Under the pieces are notes generated by a model. The model did not search any database and was not told the DNA's origin. It worked only from the letters and a program-made list of their open reading frames with translations. This document shows positions 1 through 8,147 of a DNA stretch of 64,000 nucleotides, in pieces. The position numbers were made by a program, and so were the translations under genes. Location: NCBI GenBank assembly GCA_040223695.1, contig JAVKFU010000020.1:62001-126000 (forward strand). Reading direction: 5' to 3'. The stretch's first letter is position 1; each line of letters opens with the position of its first letter. The DNA is from Deltaproteobacteria bacterium (GTDB lineage Bacteria > Desulfobacterota_D > UBA1144 > Nemesobacterales > UBA2774).

Positions 1-117
1 TTTCTGCGCGGCGGAAAGCACCGCTTCCTCAACAGCGCTAACGATTTCGTCTTTTTCTATACCTTTGTCCTTGCATACAGAATCCATAACACGGGTTAAT
101 TCAGTCATATTTGCCAT
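1..117 (-). CDS. nusA: Transcription factor NusA, N-terminal fragment (cut by window edge)
   Basis: The 39 visible codons begin MANMTELTRVMDSVCKDKG, the usual start of the NusA N-terminal RNA-polymerase-binding domain. NusA is an elongation and termination factor that modulates pausing and intrinsic termination. I chose the ATG at 117 because an AGGGGG Shine-Dalgarno lies just upstream; a second in-frame ATG at 108 is less well placed. It lies 10 bp after rimP, the standard rimP-nusA order. The rest of the gene is beyond the left edge, so the S1 and KH domains cannot be judged. The call rests on the short match plus synteny. Confidence 0.87.
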   Translation of the reverse strand, partial: MANMTELTRVMDSVCKDKGIEKDEIVSAVEEAVLSAAQK

Positions 118-127
118 ATATGCCCCC

Positions 128-595
128 TTAAAAATCCAATTCCAAATTCGCTTTTTCTATCTCGCCGTAAGGTATAAGGTATTGAGCGCCGTCCGTTTCA
201 ATAGTCACCAGATCGTCCTTGAAATCGATTATGTTTCCTACAAATATTTTTTTCTTTTCGATATTATTTACGGTTTTTATCTTAGCTTTTCTTCCCCTGA
301 ATCGTAGAAAATCAGCGGGATTCCTGAGCGGCCTTGTAAGCCCCGGCGAAGACACCTCGAGCGTATATGAATCGGGGATTATGTCGTGAATGTCGAGCAG
401 GGTGCCTAGCTCCCTGCTTATATCGGCGCAATCATCTATCGTAACCCCTTCGTGCTTGTCTATGTACACCCTCAAGATACCTTTTTTGCCCTGTCCCCTG
501 AACTCTATGTCGAAAAGCTCCATATCCCTTTCCGCAAGCAGAGGATTCAACAACTCCTTCACATTAAAAATTAAATCATTTTCCCGAGTACTCAT
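128..595 (-). CDS. rimP: Ribosome maturation factor RimP
   Basis: This 155-residue protein is the usual RimP length. It carries the N-terminal alpha/beta domain with the signature LRVYIDKHEGVTIDDCA (residues 41-57) and LEVSSPGLTRPL (79-90), followed by an SH3-like C-terminal domain. RimP acts in 30S subunit maturation. An ATG at 649 would add 18 residues, but that stretch encodes a hairpin with a T-run, while the ATG at 595 has an AAGGG site a few bases upstream, so 595 is preferred. It is the first gene of the rimP-nusA operon. Only about 25 bases separate its start from the hairpin. Confidence 0.95.
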   Translation of the reverse strand: MSTRENDLIFNVKELLNPLLAERDMELFDIEFRGQGKKGILRVYIDKHEGVTIDDCADISRELGTLLDIHDIIPDSYTLEVSSPGLTRPLRNPADFLRFRGRKAKIKTVNNIEKKKIFVGNIIDFKDDLVTIETDGAQYLIPYGEIEKANLELDF

Positions 596-617
596 TCCAG
601 CCCTTTGCTCTACAACT

Positions 618-643
618 AAAAAAAGCGGGTCAGACCCGCTTTT
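618..643 (-). terminator. Perfect hairpin with T-run in the rimP leader (terminator or attenuator)
   Basis: On the minus strand a 10-bp perfect stem (634-643 with 621-630) and a 3-base loop end in seven T (624 to 618), the form of an intrinsic terminator. It lies only about 5-10 bases after the start site predicted from the promoter at 654-682 and about 25 bases before rimP. It could end transcription from the transglutaminase gene upstream, act as an attenuator on rimP-nusA, or be a protective 5-prime hairpin. The structure is seen directly; the role is inferred. Confidence 0.7.
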
Positions 644-653
644 AGTCATTAAG

Positions 654-682
654 ATTCTACCTTAATAGACCCGATAGGGCAA
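654..682 (-). promoter_or_regulatory. Predicted sigma-70 promoter for rimP-nusA
   Basis: Read on the minus strand: TTGCCC (682-677), a 17-base spacer and TAGAAT (659-654). The -10 matches five of six consensus bases and the -35 matches four. The start site would be near 647, giving a leader of about 50 bases that opens with the hairpin at 643-621. Confidence 0.55.
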
Positions 683-727
683 GCAAGCGCGTACGGTCTG
701 AAGGCGGGAAGGAAGAGGCGTATCCGG

Positions 728-2785
728 TCATTTTTTTATTGTCTTCAGCTTTACCAGCAGGTCTTTTAATTCGGCAATATCACGCTCATTTCCCGATTTG
801 CCGAATCTCAGGCCAAGATATTTATCCGTGAGAATGTTCATTACAGGGGCACCGGGCCATGCCCGGGCGCTCAGAAACTCCGCAAATTCCCTTGGGGTCA
901 TATATTCAGGTTTTCTATGGCCCCTTCCGGACATAAGTTTTAAAGCATCCCTGTAAACCCTGGATGCTTTGTTTTCGAGCCTGTTATCCCTCTTCAGGAA
1001 TAAGGGTTTTAGCTGAGGTCTCGTTACAATAATCCAGGCGAAGAATACAATTACGGCGGCAACCGCTATATATCTTTTGTCAAATCCGATTTTGAACTTC
1101 AGCGCGCTTGAGATCTTCCTGTTCTGCCACCTCCACTTATCTCGCACTCCGCTCAAGAGGCGGACTTGATCCCTCTGGCTAAAATCAATAACGTATCTGC
1201 TCCATCTGAATCTGAGATAGTCCATATAGGAAGAGACGGCTGAAAGCAATAAGTGCGTCCCCGCTTCACCCCCCTCGGGAGTCGGATCGAACGTAACCCA
1301 CCCGTACTCTGGGAACAGCACCTCTACCCATGAGTGCGCATCGCTCTCCCGTACCAGGAAAAATTCTCCGTGCTCGTTCCACTTGCCCCCGATAAAGCCG
1401 TTTACTATCCTTGCGGGAACTCCGGCTTCTCTTAAAAGAATCACCATAGCGGTTGCGAAGTACTCGCAGTGTCCTTCCTTTATCCCAAACAGAAAATCCT
1501 CGAGGGGAAAATCATCTGTTCCCTCCTCAAGCGTCCTCGTGTAATTATAATTCGTGACAAGATAACGCCTGACCGAGACCGCCCGGTCGTAATTGTTGCC
1601 GTCATTGGATGTAATCTCCATAGCCAGCTCCTTTACCCTTTCGCCAAGCTCCGGAAGCTGGAGATACTTCTTCAGCGCATCATCCGGGTAGCCGGAATTA
1701 TCATTCCGCAACTCTTCAGAGGATGGCACGCTCATTTCAGAAGACGCGAAATATTTTATTCTGTTCGTCATCCTGTCGGGCAGAATGTAGGAGTCGTTTA
1801 TAGACGCTACCCTTCCCCCGGGGACTGCCCTGTAGCCCGCGGGCATGTTCGCCGCGAACAGGACATCGGTATCTATAGGCTCGGTAATGATCTCCTGAAG
1901 CAGCTCATCTCTAATTTCATCCTTTATCACTACCCCGCCTCGGGGGGCAGCCCTGTATACCATGTAGCCCTGCTCCCCTGCCCTCCAGACGGCACCGTCG
2001 AACTCGTCGAGCGCTATCCCCCTCCAGTAAATGGGGTTCGGCACATCTTCTATACCGCGGCCGAGAATACTGACCATCATTACCGGGGAGCTGTCCAGCT
2101 TGATTTCCCCCACCCTTCCAAGTCTCACCTCGTCTGAAAAGCCGGTTCTGAGATCCGCCGCTTTCATGAAGTCCGCTTTTAAATAACTGCCCCCCAGCCT
2201 GGGTACGGAAACAAAGATCAGCGCGGCAATGAGAAAAATACAGAAGCCGACCACAAACGTCGTGCTTAGGAAAAGCGGTGTGATCAACTCCGGATCATCG
2301 CCCGGCAAGTTCTCGGCCTCGAGCGACTCCTTTCGCATCTGAAAAACCATAATCGCCCATATGGCAACCGCAATATATATGACGAAGGCAAAGGCATAGT
2401 AAAAGTTGACGGTGATTATTGTTCCCGCGAGAAACTGAAAAAAGCTCAGCACATATATCTGAACCACGTCTCTCATACTTTTTTTACTTAGAAGCTTTAT
2501 GATCTGGATGAAGATGAGAAAATCCAGTATCCCCTTAAACAGCTCTACTCCGAGAAGCAGCACGTTTATGGCGACGTAAATGACAAGGAAAATAGCAAGG
2601 ATGGTCGACAAGCCGCTTCCGAGGTAATAGTTCCTGTCGTATCTCTCGTTTATAAAACTGAGAATTATAGAGACGGAAAAGAGCAGTATTACCGGAAGGC
2701 CTACCTGAGCGGTTAATGAAATAGCCAGAAAACCGGTAAGAGCAATCAGATGGGTGAATACGGCAAGCGCATTTGATATTCTCAT
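728..2785 (-). CDS. TgpA-like membrane transglutaminase (DUF3488 / transglutaminase core / DUF4129)
   Basis: This 685-residue protein has about six N-terminal membrane helices (residues 5-195), a large extracytoplasmic transglutaminase-like domain, one more helix (about 572-590) and a short cytoplasmic tail. The catalytic triad is visible: C440 in EGHCEYFA, H484 in SDAHSWVE and D500 in VTFDPTPEG. The layout matches the TgpA family (DUF3488, transglutaminase core, DUF4129), whose Pseudomonas member is essential but whose natural substrate is not firmly known. It probably acts on periplasmic protein or peptide amides. It is a single gene, separated from the neighbouring operons by 267 bp upstream and by the hairpin at 618-643 downstream. 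In many genomes TgpA follows a MoxR ATPase and a DUF58 protein; neither is adjacent here. Confidence 0.9.
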   Translation of the reverse strand: MRISNALAVFTHLIALTGFLAISLTAQVGLPVILLFSVSIILSFINERYDRNYYLGSGLSTILAIFLVIYVAINVLLLGVELFKGILDFLIFIQIIKLLSKKSMRDVVQIYVLSFFQFLAGTIITVNFYYAFAFVIYIAVAIWAIMVFQMRKESLEAENLPGDDPELITPLFLSTTFVVGFCIFLIAALIFVSVPRLGGSYLKADFMKAADLRTGFSDEVRLGRVGEIKLDSSPVMMVSILGRGIEDVPNPIYWRGIALDEFDGAVWRAGEQGYMVYRAAPRGGVVIKDEIRDELLQEIITEPIDTDVLFAANMPAGYRAVPGGRVASINDSYILPDRMTNRIKYFASSEMSVPSSEELRNDNSGYPDDALKKYLQLPELGERVKELAMEITSNDGNNYDRAVSVRRYLVTNYNYTRTLEEGTDDFPLEDFLFGIKEGHCEYFATAMVILLREAGVPARIVNGFIGGKWNEHGEFFLVRESDAHSWVEVLFPEYGWVTFDPTPEGGEAGTHLLLSAVSSYMDYLRFRWSRYVIDFSQRDQVRLLSGVRDKWRWQNRKISSALKFKIGFDKRYIAVAAVIVFFAWIIVTRPQLKPLFLKRDNRLENKASRVYRDALKLMSGRGHRKPEYMTPREFAEFLSARAWPGAPVMNILTDKYLGLRFGKSGNERDIAELKDLLVKLKTIKK

Positions 2786-3052
2786 ATGTCATCCAGGGAC
2801 ATATACTCTCGTTCCGATTAGATTTATCTATTTACCGATGGAATCAAATAAATTCCGACCGAGTTTGCAAAAATAATATTTAATAGCGGTTTAATCGACC
2901 GGCATCACTCAGTCCGATTCTCATTTTTAATTTTATAGCCGGTTACCGATCCGGTAAACGACTCTGTATTTAAAGGGTGAAAATCTTTCCGAGTAATATA
3001 TTTAAATGGGACGGTCATGAAAACCGAATAAATAAACTATTACTGGTGGGGG

Positions 3053-3469
3053 TTAGCGGCTTCTGCCCTTATACCTCGCCTTGATATTATGCAATATGGC
3101 TTCCTGCTCCGGCGTAAGAACATTCTTTACCTTAAGATACATTTCGACTTTAATTCTTGTGAGCGAGGCCCTTATATCTTCAATATCATCTGTAATTTTC
3201 AAAACTTCTTCTCTCGTGCACTCAGGGTTTCTGAGCTTTTTAGAAAGCTCGGATTCCTTTCTCTTCAGGTCTTTTTGATATACGATAATATTCTTTTTAT
3301 ATGAGTTAAAGATCCTTTCTATCTGCTGGACCTGCTGATCACTGAGAGCCATTTCATTTATAATTCTGGGATTTTTCCACCATTTGTAATGGACCTCCCC
3401 GCTGAAAAAACCAAAAGCGTTTAAACTAAAAAGATATGTGAAAATAACAACTGCTAAAGATACTCTCAA
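3053..3469 (-). CDS. Periplasmic CpxP/Spy/CnrX-like (LTXXQ) sensor or chaperone
   Basis: This 138-residue protein has a signal peptide (residues 1-20, ending near NAFG) and a mostly helical body. It carries two LTxxQ-type motifs, LSDQQVQQI (42-50) and LTPEQEAIL (118-126), with a charged coiled helix between them, as in the CpxP/Spy/zinc-resistance-associated superfamily. The start is a TTG that overlaps the TGA of the anti-sigma gene and has GGAGG six bases upstream, so the two are probably translationally coupled. As third gene after an ECF sigma factor and its anti-sigma factor, it is probably the periplasmic sensing or chaperone partner. No obvious metal-binding cluster is visible, so the signal (metal or misfolded protein) is unknown. 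Confidence 0.8.
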   Translation of the reverse strand: MRVSLAVVIFTYLFSLNAFGFFSGEVHYKWWKNPRIINEMALSDQQVQQIERIFNSYKKNIIVYQKDLKRKESELSKKLRNPECTREEVLKITDDIEDIRASLTRIKVEMYLKVKNVLTPEQEAILHNIKARYKGRSR

Positions 3470-3972
3470 TTCATACCTCCATTACCGTTAATATTCACAG
3501 TATCTATGCCAGCGTCCCAGGGACCGTATATAGCCAGCACCTCGGCTGTTTCACTTGATGTAGCTCTGTCCAGTTCGAGTAGAATCAGCTCGTCGCGCTC
3601 ATCCGACGCAGTAAAAAGCCTGTTGCCGGAATCCAGGGAGAATATCGCAAACGTAAAGATGCCCACTATCAAAATCGAAGCAAAGGCGCCCGCTATGGCC
3701 CAATTAAACCTGAATTTTTTGAAAATACCTAAAAATCCTCCACGGCCGGCTTCTTCCCTTGAGACACGCTGCCAGAAATCGGCAACATACTCACTCCCGG
3801 GCTCTATTTCCTTCCACTCGTCCAGGAGATTCCACACCTCAGCGGACTGGGAGAGATAAAGACTGCATTCCCCGCACTCCTTCAGATGAGTTTCGACGAG
3901 GACTTTATCATCCCCGGATAGATCACCCGAATGATAGCCCACGATCAGCTGCTTGAAATCGCTACAATCCAT
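3466..3972 (-). CDS. Anti-sigma factor with zinc-finger (zf-HC2) domain and one membrane helix
   Basis: The 168 residues divide into a cytoplasmic zf-HC2 domain with the ZAS motif H29-x3-C33-x2-C36 (HLKECGEC), a linker, a single membrane helix (about 91-112) and a periplasmic tail of about 55 residues. Such proteins hold an ECF sigma factor at the membrane until a stress signal releases it. The start at 3972 follows GGAGGAGATT and overlaps the end of the sigma gene by 11 bp, a normal arrangement for a sigma/anti-sigma pair. The next gene overlaps its stop. The periplasmic tail is acidic and could be the contact for the CpxP-like protein; that contact is inference. Confidence 0.88.
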   Translation of the reverse strand: MDCSDFKQLIVGYHSGDLSGDDKVLVETHLKECGECSLYLSQSAEVWNLLDEWKEIEPGSEYVADFWQRVSREEAGRGGFLGIFKKFRFNWAIAGAFASILIVGIFTFAIFSLDSGNRLFTASDERDELILLELDRATSSETAEVLAIYGPWDAGIDTVNINGNGGMN

Positions 3973-4534
3973 AATCTCCTCCGTCTGTCAAAAAAGGTTT
4001 CAGCCTGTCTATCAATTTCATCCTGCCCCTGTGCACGTAGGCCTTGACAGCCCCTACGCTACATTCGAGCACCTGTGAGACCTCTTCATAGGATAAACCT
4101 TCGTATTTACAAAGCATAATAGCAATTTTTTCCCTTTCAGGCAAAGACTCCATAGCCTGAAATATAACGTCCTTAATTTCCTTTCTATATATTATATCGT
4201 CGGGAATCTCCAGTTCGGCGTCTCCGACTTCCCCGCTCTTCTCACTTATCTCATCGAGGCTCAGATTATTATTTTTCCTCTTTACATGAGTCAGGCTAAC
4301 GTTCGTAGCGATTTTATAGAGCCATGTGGAAAATTTTGCCTCGGGCCTGTACTGTTTGGCCGACCGGTACATCCTTAAAAATACCTCCTGCGCAAGGTCT
4401 TCCGAGTTGTCCTTCGTGTTAGTAAATCTATATATATAATTCACTACCCCTTTGTAATGCCTCCTCATGAGTTCGCTGAATGCACTGTCGTCCCCAGACT
4501 TTGTCCTCAACATAAGCTCTATGTCACTATCCAT
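3962..4534 (-). CDS. ECF-type RNA polymerase sigma factor (RpoE/SigW-like)
   Basis: This 190-residue group IV sigma factor shows region 2 at about residues 10-80, including EDLAQEVFLRMYRS and FSTWLYKIATN, a short acidic linker, and region 4 at about 125-175 with LPEREKIAIMLCKYEGLSY and the helix-turn-helix VSQVLECSVGAVKAYVHRGR. It directs RNA polymerase to stress promoters when freed from the anti-sigma factor encoded next. No strong Shine-Dalgarno precedes the ATG at 4534. Upstream, around 4575-4600, the minus strand reads TGTAACTTTTTT, which loosely resembles an ECF -35 element and might mean autoregulation; this is weak. Confidence 0.93.
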   Translation of the reverse strand: MDSDIELMLRTKSGDDSAFSELMRRHYKGVVNYIYRFTNTKDNSEDLAQEVFLRMYRSAKQYRPEAKFSTWLYKIATNVSLTHVKRKNNNLSLDEISEKSGEVGDAELEIPDDIIYRKEIKDVIFQAMESLPEREKIAIMLCKYEGLSYEEVSQVLECSVGAVKAYVHRGRMKLIDRLKPFLTDGGDYGL

Positions 4535-4730
4535 ATGAATGCCATGACAGCTTTATAAATTATTAACTCGCAAAATTGAAAAAAGTTACATGCAAGCTGC
4601 GGTTTTCTTTAAATATTCGGAGAATTCCTATGATTTGGATAACGGCCCGTGGATCCGGCTCCGAAATCTCTTTCTCAGGATCAAATCCCGGGACCAAGGA
4701 CGGCTGAGGAGGATTGAACATTCCATAAAA

Positions 4731-5303
4731 TTATTTCTTTTTGATCCTCTCGAGATACTCTCCCGTTCTTGTATCCACTTTTATAATATCGCCGATATCT
4801 ATGAACAGGGGGACCTGAATTGAGGCGCCCGTTTCCAGTATTGCGGGTTTTGTCGAACCCGATACGGTATCCCCCTTCACGCCGGGCTCCGTCTCATTGA
4901 CCTCAAGCTCAACGGCCGTAGGGAGCTCTACACCCGAAGGCTCGGCGTTGAAATAAAGTATGTTTACTTCCTGCTGCTCTTTTAAGAAGTCAGCGGCCTC
5001 GCCCACCTGCTCGGAAGTCAGGCTGTGCTGCTCAAAGGTTTCCATGTCCATAAAGTGAGATCCTATATCATCTCGATAGAGGAACTGCATGGTTTTTCTC
5101 TCCATATCGGGCACTCTGAATGTATCCCCGGACCTGAAGTTTTTCTCCTGAACGGCTCCTGTGGCCATATTTCTCAACTTGGTCTTCATTACAGCGCTCC
5201 TCTGAGCGACCTTCGAATGCCTGTATTCGATGATTTCCCAGATTTCACCCTCAAATTCGATTTTAAGCCCTTTGTGAAATTGATTTGTTTCAACTACTCC
5301 CAT
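4731..5303 (-). CDS. efp: Translation elongation factor P, with unusual tip loop
   Basis: This 190-residue, full-length EF-P has the KOW-like N-terminal domain and two OB domains, with typical KLRNMATGAVQEKNFRSGD after the tip loop and a C-terminal LFIDIGDIIKVDTRTGEYLER. EF-P relieves ribosome stalling at polyproline. The tip loop that normally carries the modified residue (Lys in KPGKG, Arg in the EarP type) reads RHSKVAQRSA (residues 28-37), with K31, Q34 and R35 as possible tip residues. It is the last gene of the mutL-gmhA-yacG-efp run and lies 42 bp after yacG. No EpmA, EarP or other EF-P modification enzyme is visible in the window. Confidence 0.95.
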   Translation of the reverse strand: MGVVETNQFHKGLKIEFEGEIWEIIEYRHSKVAQRSAVMKTKLRNMATGAVQEKNFRSGDTFRVPDMERKTMQFLYRDDIGSHFMDMETFEQHSLTSEQVGEAADFLKEQQEVNILYFNAEPSGVELPTAVELEVNETEPGVKGDTVSGSTKPAILETGASIQVPLFIDIGDIIKVDTRTGEYLERIKKK

Positions 5304-5345
5304 GTATAAAAAACCTCCTGATTGACTCTGAACCGTAACAGCGCC

Positions 5346-5549
5346 TCACTTCAGCAAATCGTCTTCATCGGGCAGTGAGCCGGGCTCCCGAGCTTCTTCC
5401 TCGCTTGACTCGCCGGAAATTTTATAACCCTCGGAAATCCAGGCGCCGAGATCCACCATCCTGCACCGCTCCGAGCAAAACGGCCTCCATTTATTATTCT
5501 CCCAGAGAACTTCTTTCCCACATTTGGGGCATTTTATCTTCATGACCAT
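5346..5549 (-). CDS. yacG: YacG-type zinc-binding protein (DNA gyrase inhibitor family)
   Basis: The 67 residues contain the YacG zinc knuckle C7-P-K-C10-G and FC25SERC29, followed by RMVDLGAWISEGYKI, the family hallmark, and an acidic tail. E. coli YacG binds GyrB and inhibits gyrase; whether that holds here is unknown. The start may be the ATG at 5549 or at 5543, since MVM is encoded. It sits between gmhA and efp in one transcription direction. Confidence 0.92.
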   Translation of the reverse strand: MVMKIKCPKCGKEVLWENNKWRPFCSERCRMVDLGAWISEGYKISGESSEEEAREPGSLPDEDDLLK

Positions 5550-5618
5550 AGAAATTATTTAACAGGAATTCAAGAATTCAAGGAGAGGAGAAAATTTAAC
5601 GGCTAAAGTTCCGCGCCG

Positions 5619-6224
5619 CTATTTGTCTTTTGTCTTCTCTTTTTTTGACTTCTTCTTGACCGCAAACGCTTCCTCTATCTGCTCACATATTATATGGGCA
5701 AGAGTTATTTGAAGCTCCTGTATTCTCGCGGTGGATTTAGATTGCACGCTGACACAGCAATCTGCCGCTTTTTCAAGCTTGCTCACATCATCGCCTGAAA
5801 ATGCTATCGTCTTCAGTCCCATCTCTTTTGCAGTCGTTAATGCATTTATTACATTGGCCGATTTTCCGCTTGTCGTAATGCCCCAGGCTATATCCCCTTT
5901 TTTCCCGAGAGCCTCTATCTGTCTTGAAAAAATCTCGTCGAAGGAACTGTCGTTTGCGATTGAGGTCAGAAGCGATGAATCCGTCGTAAGCGCCAAAGCC
6001 GCAAGTGCCTTTCTCTGCCTTGAGTACCTGTTCACGATTTCAGCCGCTATATGCTGGGCGTCGGCCGCGCTTCCGCCGTTTCCGAAAATCAGCACCTTTC
6101 CACCGGCCTTGAGTGCTTTTTGAATCATTGAGACCGCTTCCTCGATTTCCGAAATGGATTCCTTCGCGAAACGGAGCTTCAAATCCGCGCTCTCTCTTAA
6201 TATCGATATGATTTGTTCTTTCAT
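5619..6224 (-). CDS. gmhA: Phosphoheptose (sedoheptulose 7-phosphate) isomerase, SIS domain
   Basis: This 201-residue SIS-domain protein has the sugar-phosphate loop FGNGGSAADAQHIAAE (47-62), SSLLTSIANDSSFDEIF and a C-terminal ARIQELQITLAHIICEQIE. E62 and H177 align with the catalytic Glu and His of E. coli GmhA. It converts sedoheptulose 7-phosphate to heptose 7-phosphate for the LPS inner core. A Lys-rich tail (KKKSKKEKTKDK) extends past the domain. It starts 4 bp after the mutL stop, so the two genes are surely cotranscribed, although their functions are unrelated. A DiaA-like role in replication control is an alternative for this fold, but the residue pattern favours GmhA. Confidence 0.88.
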   Translation of the reverse strand: MKEQIISILRESADLKLRFAKESISEIEEAVSMIQKALKAGGKVLIFGNGGSAADAQHIAAEIVNRYSRQRKALAALALTTDSSLLTSIANDSSFDEIFSRQIEALGKKGDIAWGITTSGKSANVINALTTAKEMGLKTIAFSGDDVSKLEKAADCCVSVQSKSTARIQELQITLAHIICEQIEEAFAVKKKSKKEKTKDK

Positions 6225-6228
6225 AATA

Positions 6229-8043
6229 TCAAGTCCTCTTGAACATCCTCTCTATCTCCCCGTATGTAAGCTCGCGTGCGACAGGTCTTCCGTGCGGGCA
6301 GGAATGGGGGAACTCGGTCCTGTCGAGTTCAACCAGGAGAGCTTTCATTTTATCCGTATTCAGCTCGTTGCTGGCTCTCACCGAGGAATGACAGGCCATT
6401 GTAGAAATTACCCTATCTATTCTTTCACTCAAGCTCTCCTGCCTTCCCGACTCCGCTATCTCGTTCACTACGTCCTTTATTAGTCCCGGAAAATTCGAGT
6501 TTTTCAGTATCGCGGGGACCGATCTCAGAATGAAGGCGTTATCACCGAATTCCTCTATCCTTATTCCGAGTATGCGCAAATCTTCCTTATTTCCTCTGAG
6601 TAAATCCGTCTCAAACGGCGAGAGCTCGAGCACTTCGGGCACCAGCAGCTCCTGAGTATCGAGGCCCCCGTTTCCCGTATAGGCCTTTTTCAGCCTCTCG
6701 TAGTTGATTCTCTCATGCGCCGCGTGCTGATCGACAAGTATAATCCCGTGCCTGGAAGCGCATACGATATAAAGCTCGCCGAGCTGGCCCAGTATCCGGA
6801 GGCTCGAATACGTCCCCTGTTCTTCAAACAGGCCCGAGGCAGGAATATCTTCCGTCCCTACCCGAGAGCCCGGAGCCTGAATTTCTCCTGTCGTCCCTGA
6901 TGTATGCATATCAGCGTGCGGCATCCCGGGCCTTACGCCGCTTCCGGCTTCCGCGATCTCAGAATGATCAAAATTATAACCGCCGTACCGAGATTTACTT
7001 TCACCTGCACTCCGGAAGCCGCTTGCCGGCTCTTCGGCGCTATCCCGGTAGCTCCTGAGCCAGGGCGCCCCTTCGAGCATTCCAGTCACGGACTCTTTTA
7101 TGAGATCCCCGATGAGCCTTACATTTTGGAACCTGACTTCGTTTTTAGTGGGGTGTACGTTAACGTCGACACCCCCGGCAGGAAGGTCGAGGAACAGAAC
7201 ACCCTGGGGGAATTTCCCCTTTTCCAGCATCTTTCCGTACGAATCGATAACCATGCGAATAAGGAACCTGTCCCTCACGCTCCTTCCGTTCACATATGTG
7301 TAGAGTTTTTGTGTTGTGGATCTCGTATCCAGAGGACTGCCTAGAAAACCCGACACCCTTATTCCCTCCGCCTCGCCCCGGATTTGAAACAGCTCCGCGC
7401 GCGGGTAAATCTCCTTTATCCTGTCATAGGCATTTTCCCTCCGCGCCAGGCGAAGCAGCGTCCTTCCGCCGTGCTTTAGCTCAAATCCCACCCCGGGTCT
7501 CGGTATAGCCTCCCTCTCTACAATATCGATCACATTTGAAAGCTCGGTCTCCGTCTTTCTCATAAACTTCATTCTGGGAGGCGTATTGTAGAAGAGATCT
7601 CTGACCTCCACGATCGTTCCCCGTGGAGCTCCCGTTTCCTCAACATTTTTTACAAATCCGCCCTCCACCCTGATTACGATTCCGATTATATCATCGGGAG
7701 TCCTGGTGGTGATTTTAAATCTGGATACGCTCGCGATGCTGGGAATCGCCTCGCCCCTGAAGCCGAGCGAGCTTACCGAGAACAGGTCGTCAATGTCTTT
7801 TATCTTGCTAGTGGCATGACGCTCGAGCGAGAGAAGCGACTCATCCCTCGTCATCCCCTCTCCGTCATCGGACACTCTTATGAGTTTCTTTCCGCCCGAT
7901 TCCAGTTCTATTTCGATGAATGAGCTTCCGGCGTCGATAGAGTTTTCCAACAGCTCCTTTACAACCGAAGCCGGCCTTTCGACAATTTCCCCGGCGGCGA
8001 TTTTAGAGACAAGATTATCGGACAGTATCCTTATTTTACCCAT
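6229..8043 (-). CDS. mutL: DNA mismatch repair protein MutL with endonuclease motif
   Basis: The 604 residues show the GHKL ATPase domain (E32-N34 in LLENSIDAG, SDDGEGM at 58-64, GFRGEAI at 94-100), the transducer domain, a low-complexity linker (about 330-412) and a C-terminal dimerisation domain. The last domain holds the metal-binding endonuclease motif DQHA-x2-E-x4-E (438-449), ACHSSVRAS and CPHGRPV (582-588). MutL is therefore predicted to nick DNA itself, as in bacteria lacking MutH/Dam-directed repair. It is the first gene of a run with gmhA, yacG and efp. Confidence 0.97.
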   Translation of the reverse strand: MGKIRILSDNLVSKIAAGEIVERPASVVKELLENSIDAGSSFIEIELESGGKKLIRVSDDGEGMTRDESLLSLERHATSKIKDIDDLFSVSSLGFRGEAIPSIASVSRFKITTRTPDDIIGIVIRVEGGFVKNVEETGAPRGTIVEVRDLFYNTPPRMKFMRKTETELSNVIDIVEREAIPRPGVGFELKHGGRTLLRLARRENAYDRIKEIYPRAELFQIRGEAEGIRVSGFLGSPLDTRSTTQKLYTYVNGRSVRDRFLIRMVIDSYGKMLEKGKFPQGVLFLDLPAGGVDVNVHPTKNEVRFQNVRLIGDLIKESVTGMLEGAPWLRSYRDSAEEPASGFRSAGESKSRYGGYNFDHSEIAEAGSGVRPGMPHADMHTSGTTGEIQAPGSRVGTEDIPASGLFEEQGTYSSLRILGQLGELYIVCASRHGIILVDQHAAHERINYERLKKAYTGNGGLDTQELLVPEVLELSPFETDLLRGNKEDLRILGIRIEEFGDNAFILRSVPAILKNSNFPGLIKDVVNEIAESGRQESLSERIDRVISTMACHSSVRASNELNTDKMKALLVELDRTEFPHSCPHGRPVARELTYGEIERMFKRT

Positions 8044-8147
8044 CTAAAAATGCCAGTTTACATAATAGAAGAATACGAGTCAAAGTGAAGAAGTTTCCGT
8101 ATATACAATGCTAAAAATAAGGGGAGACCGTATATGAGCGGGCGTCT

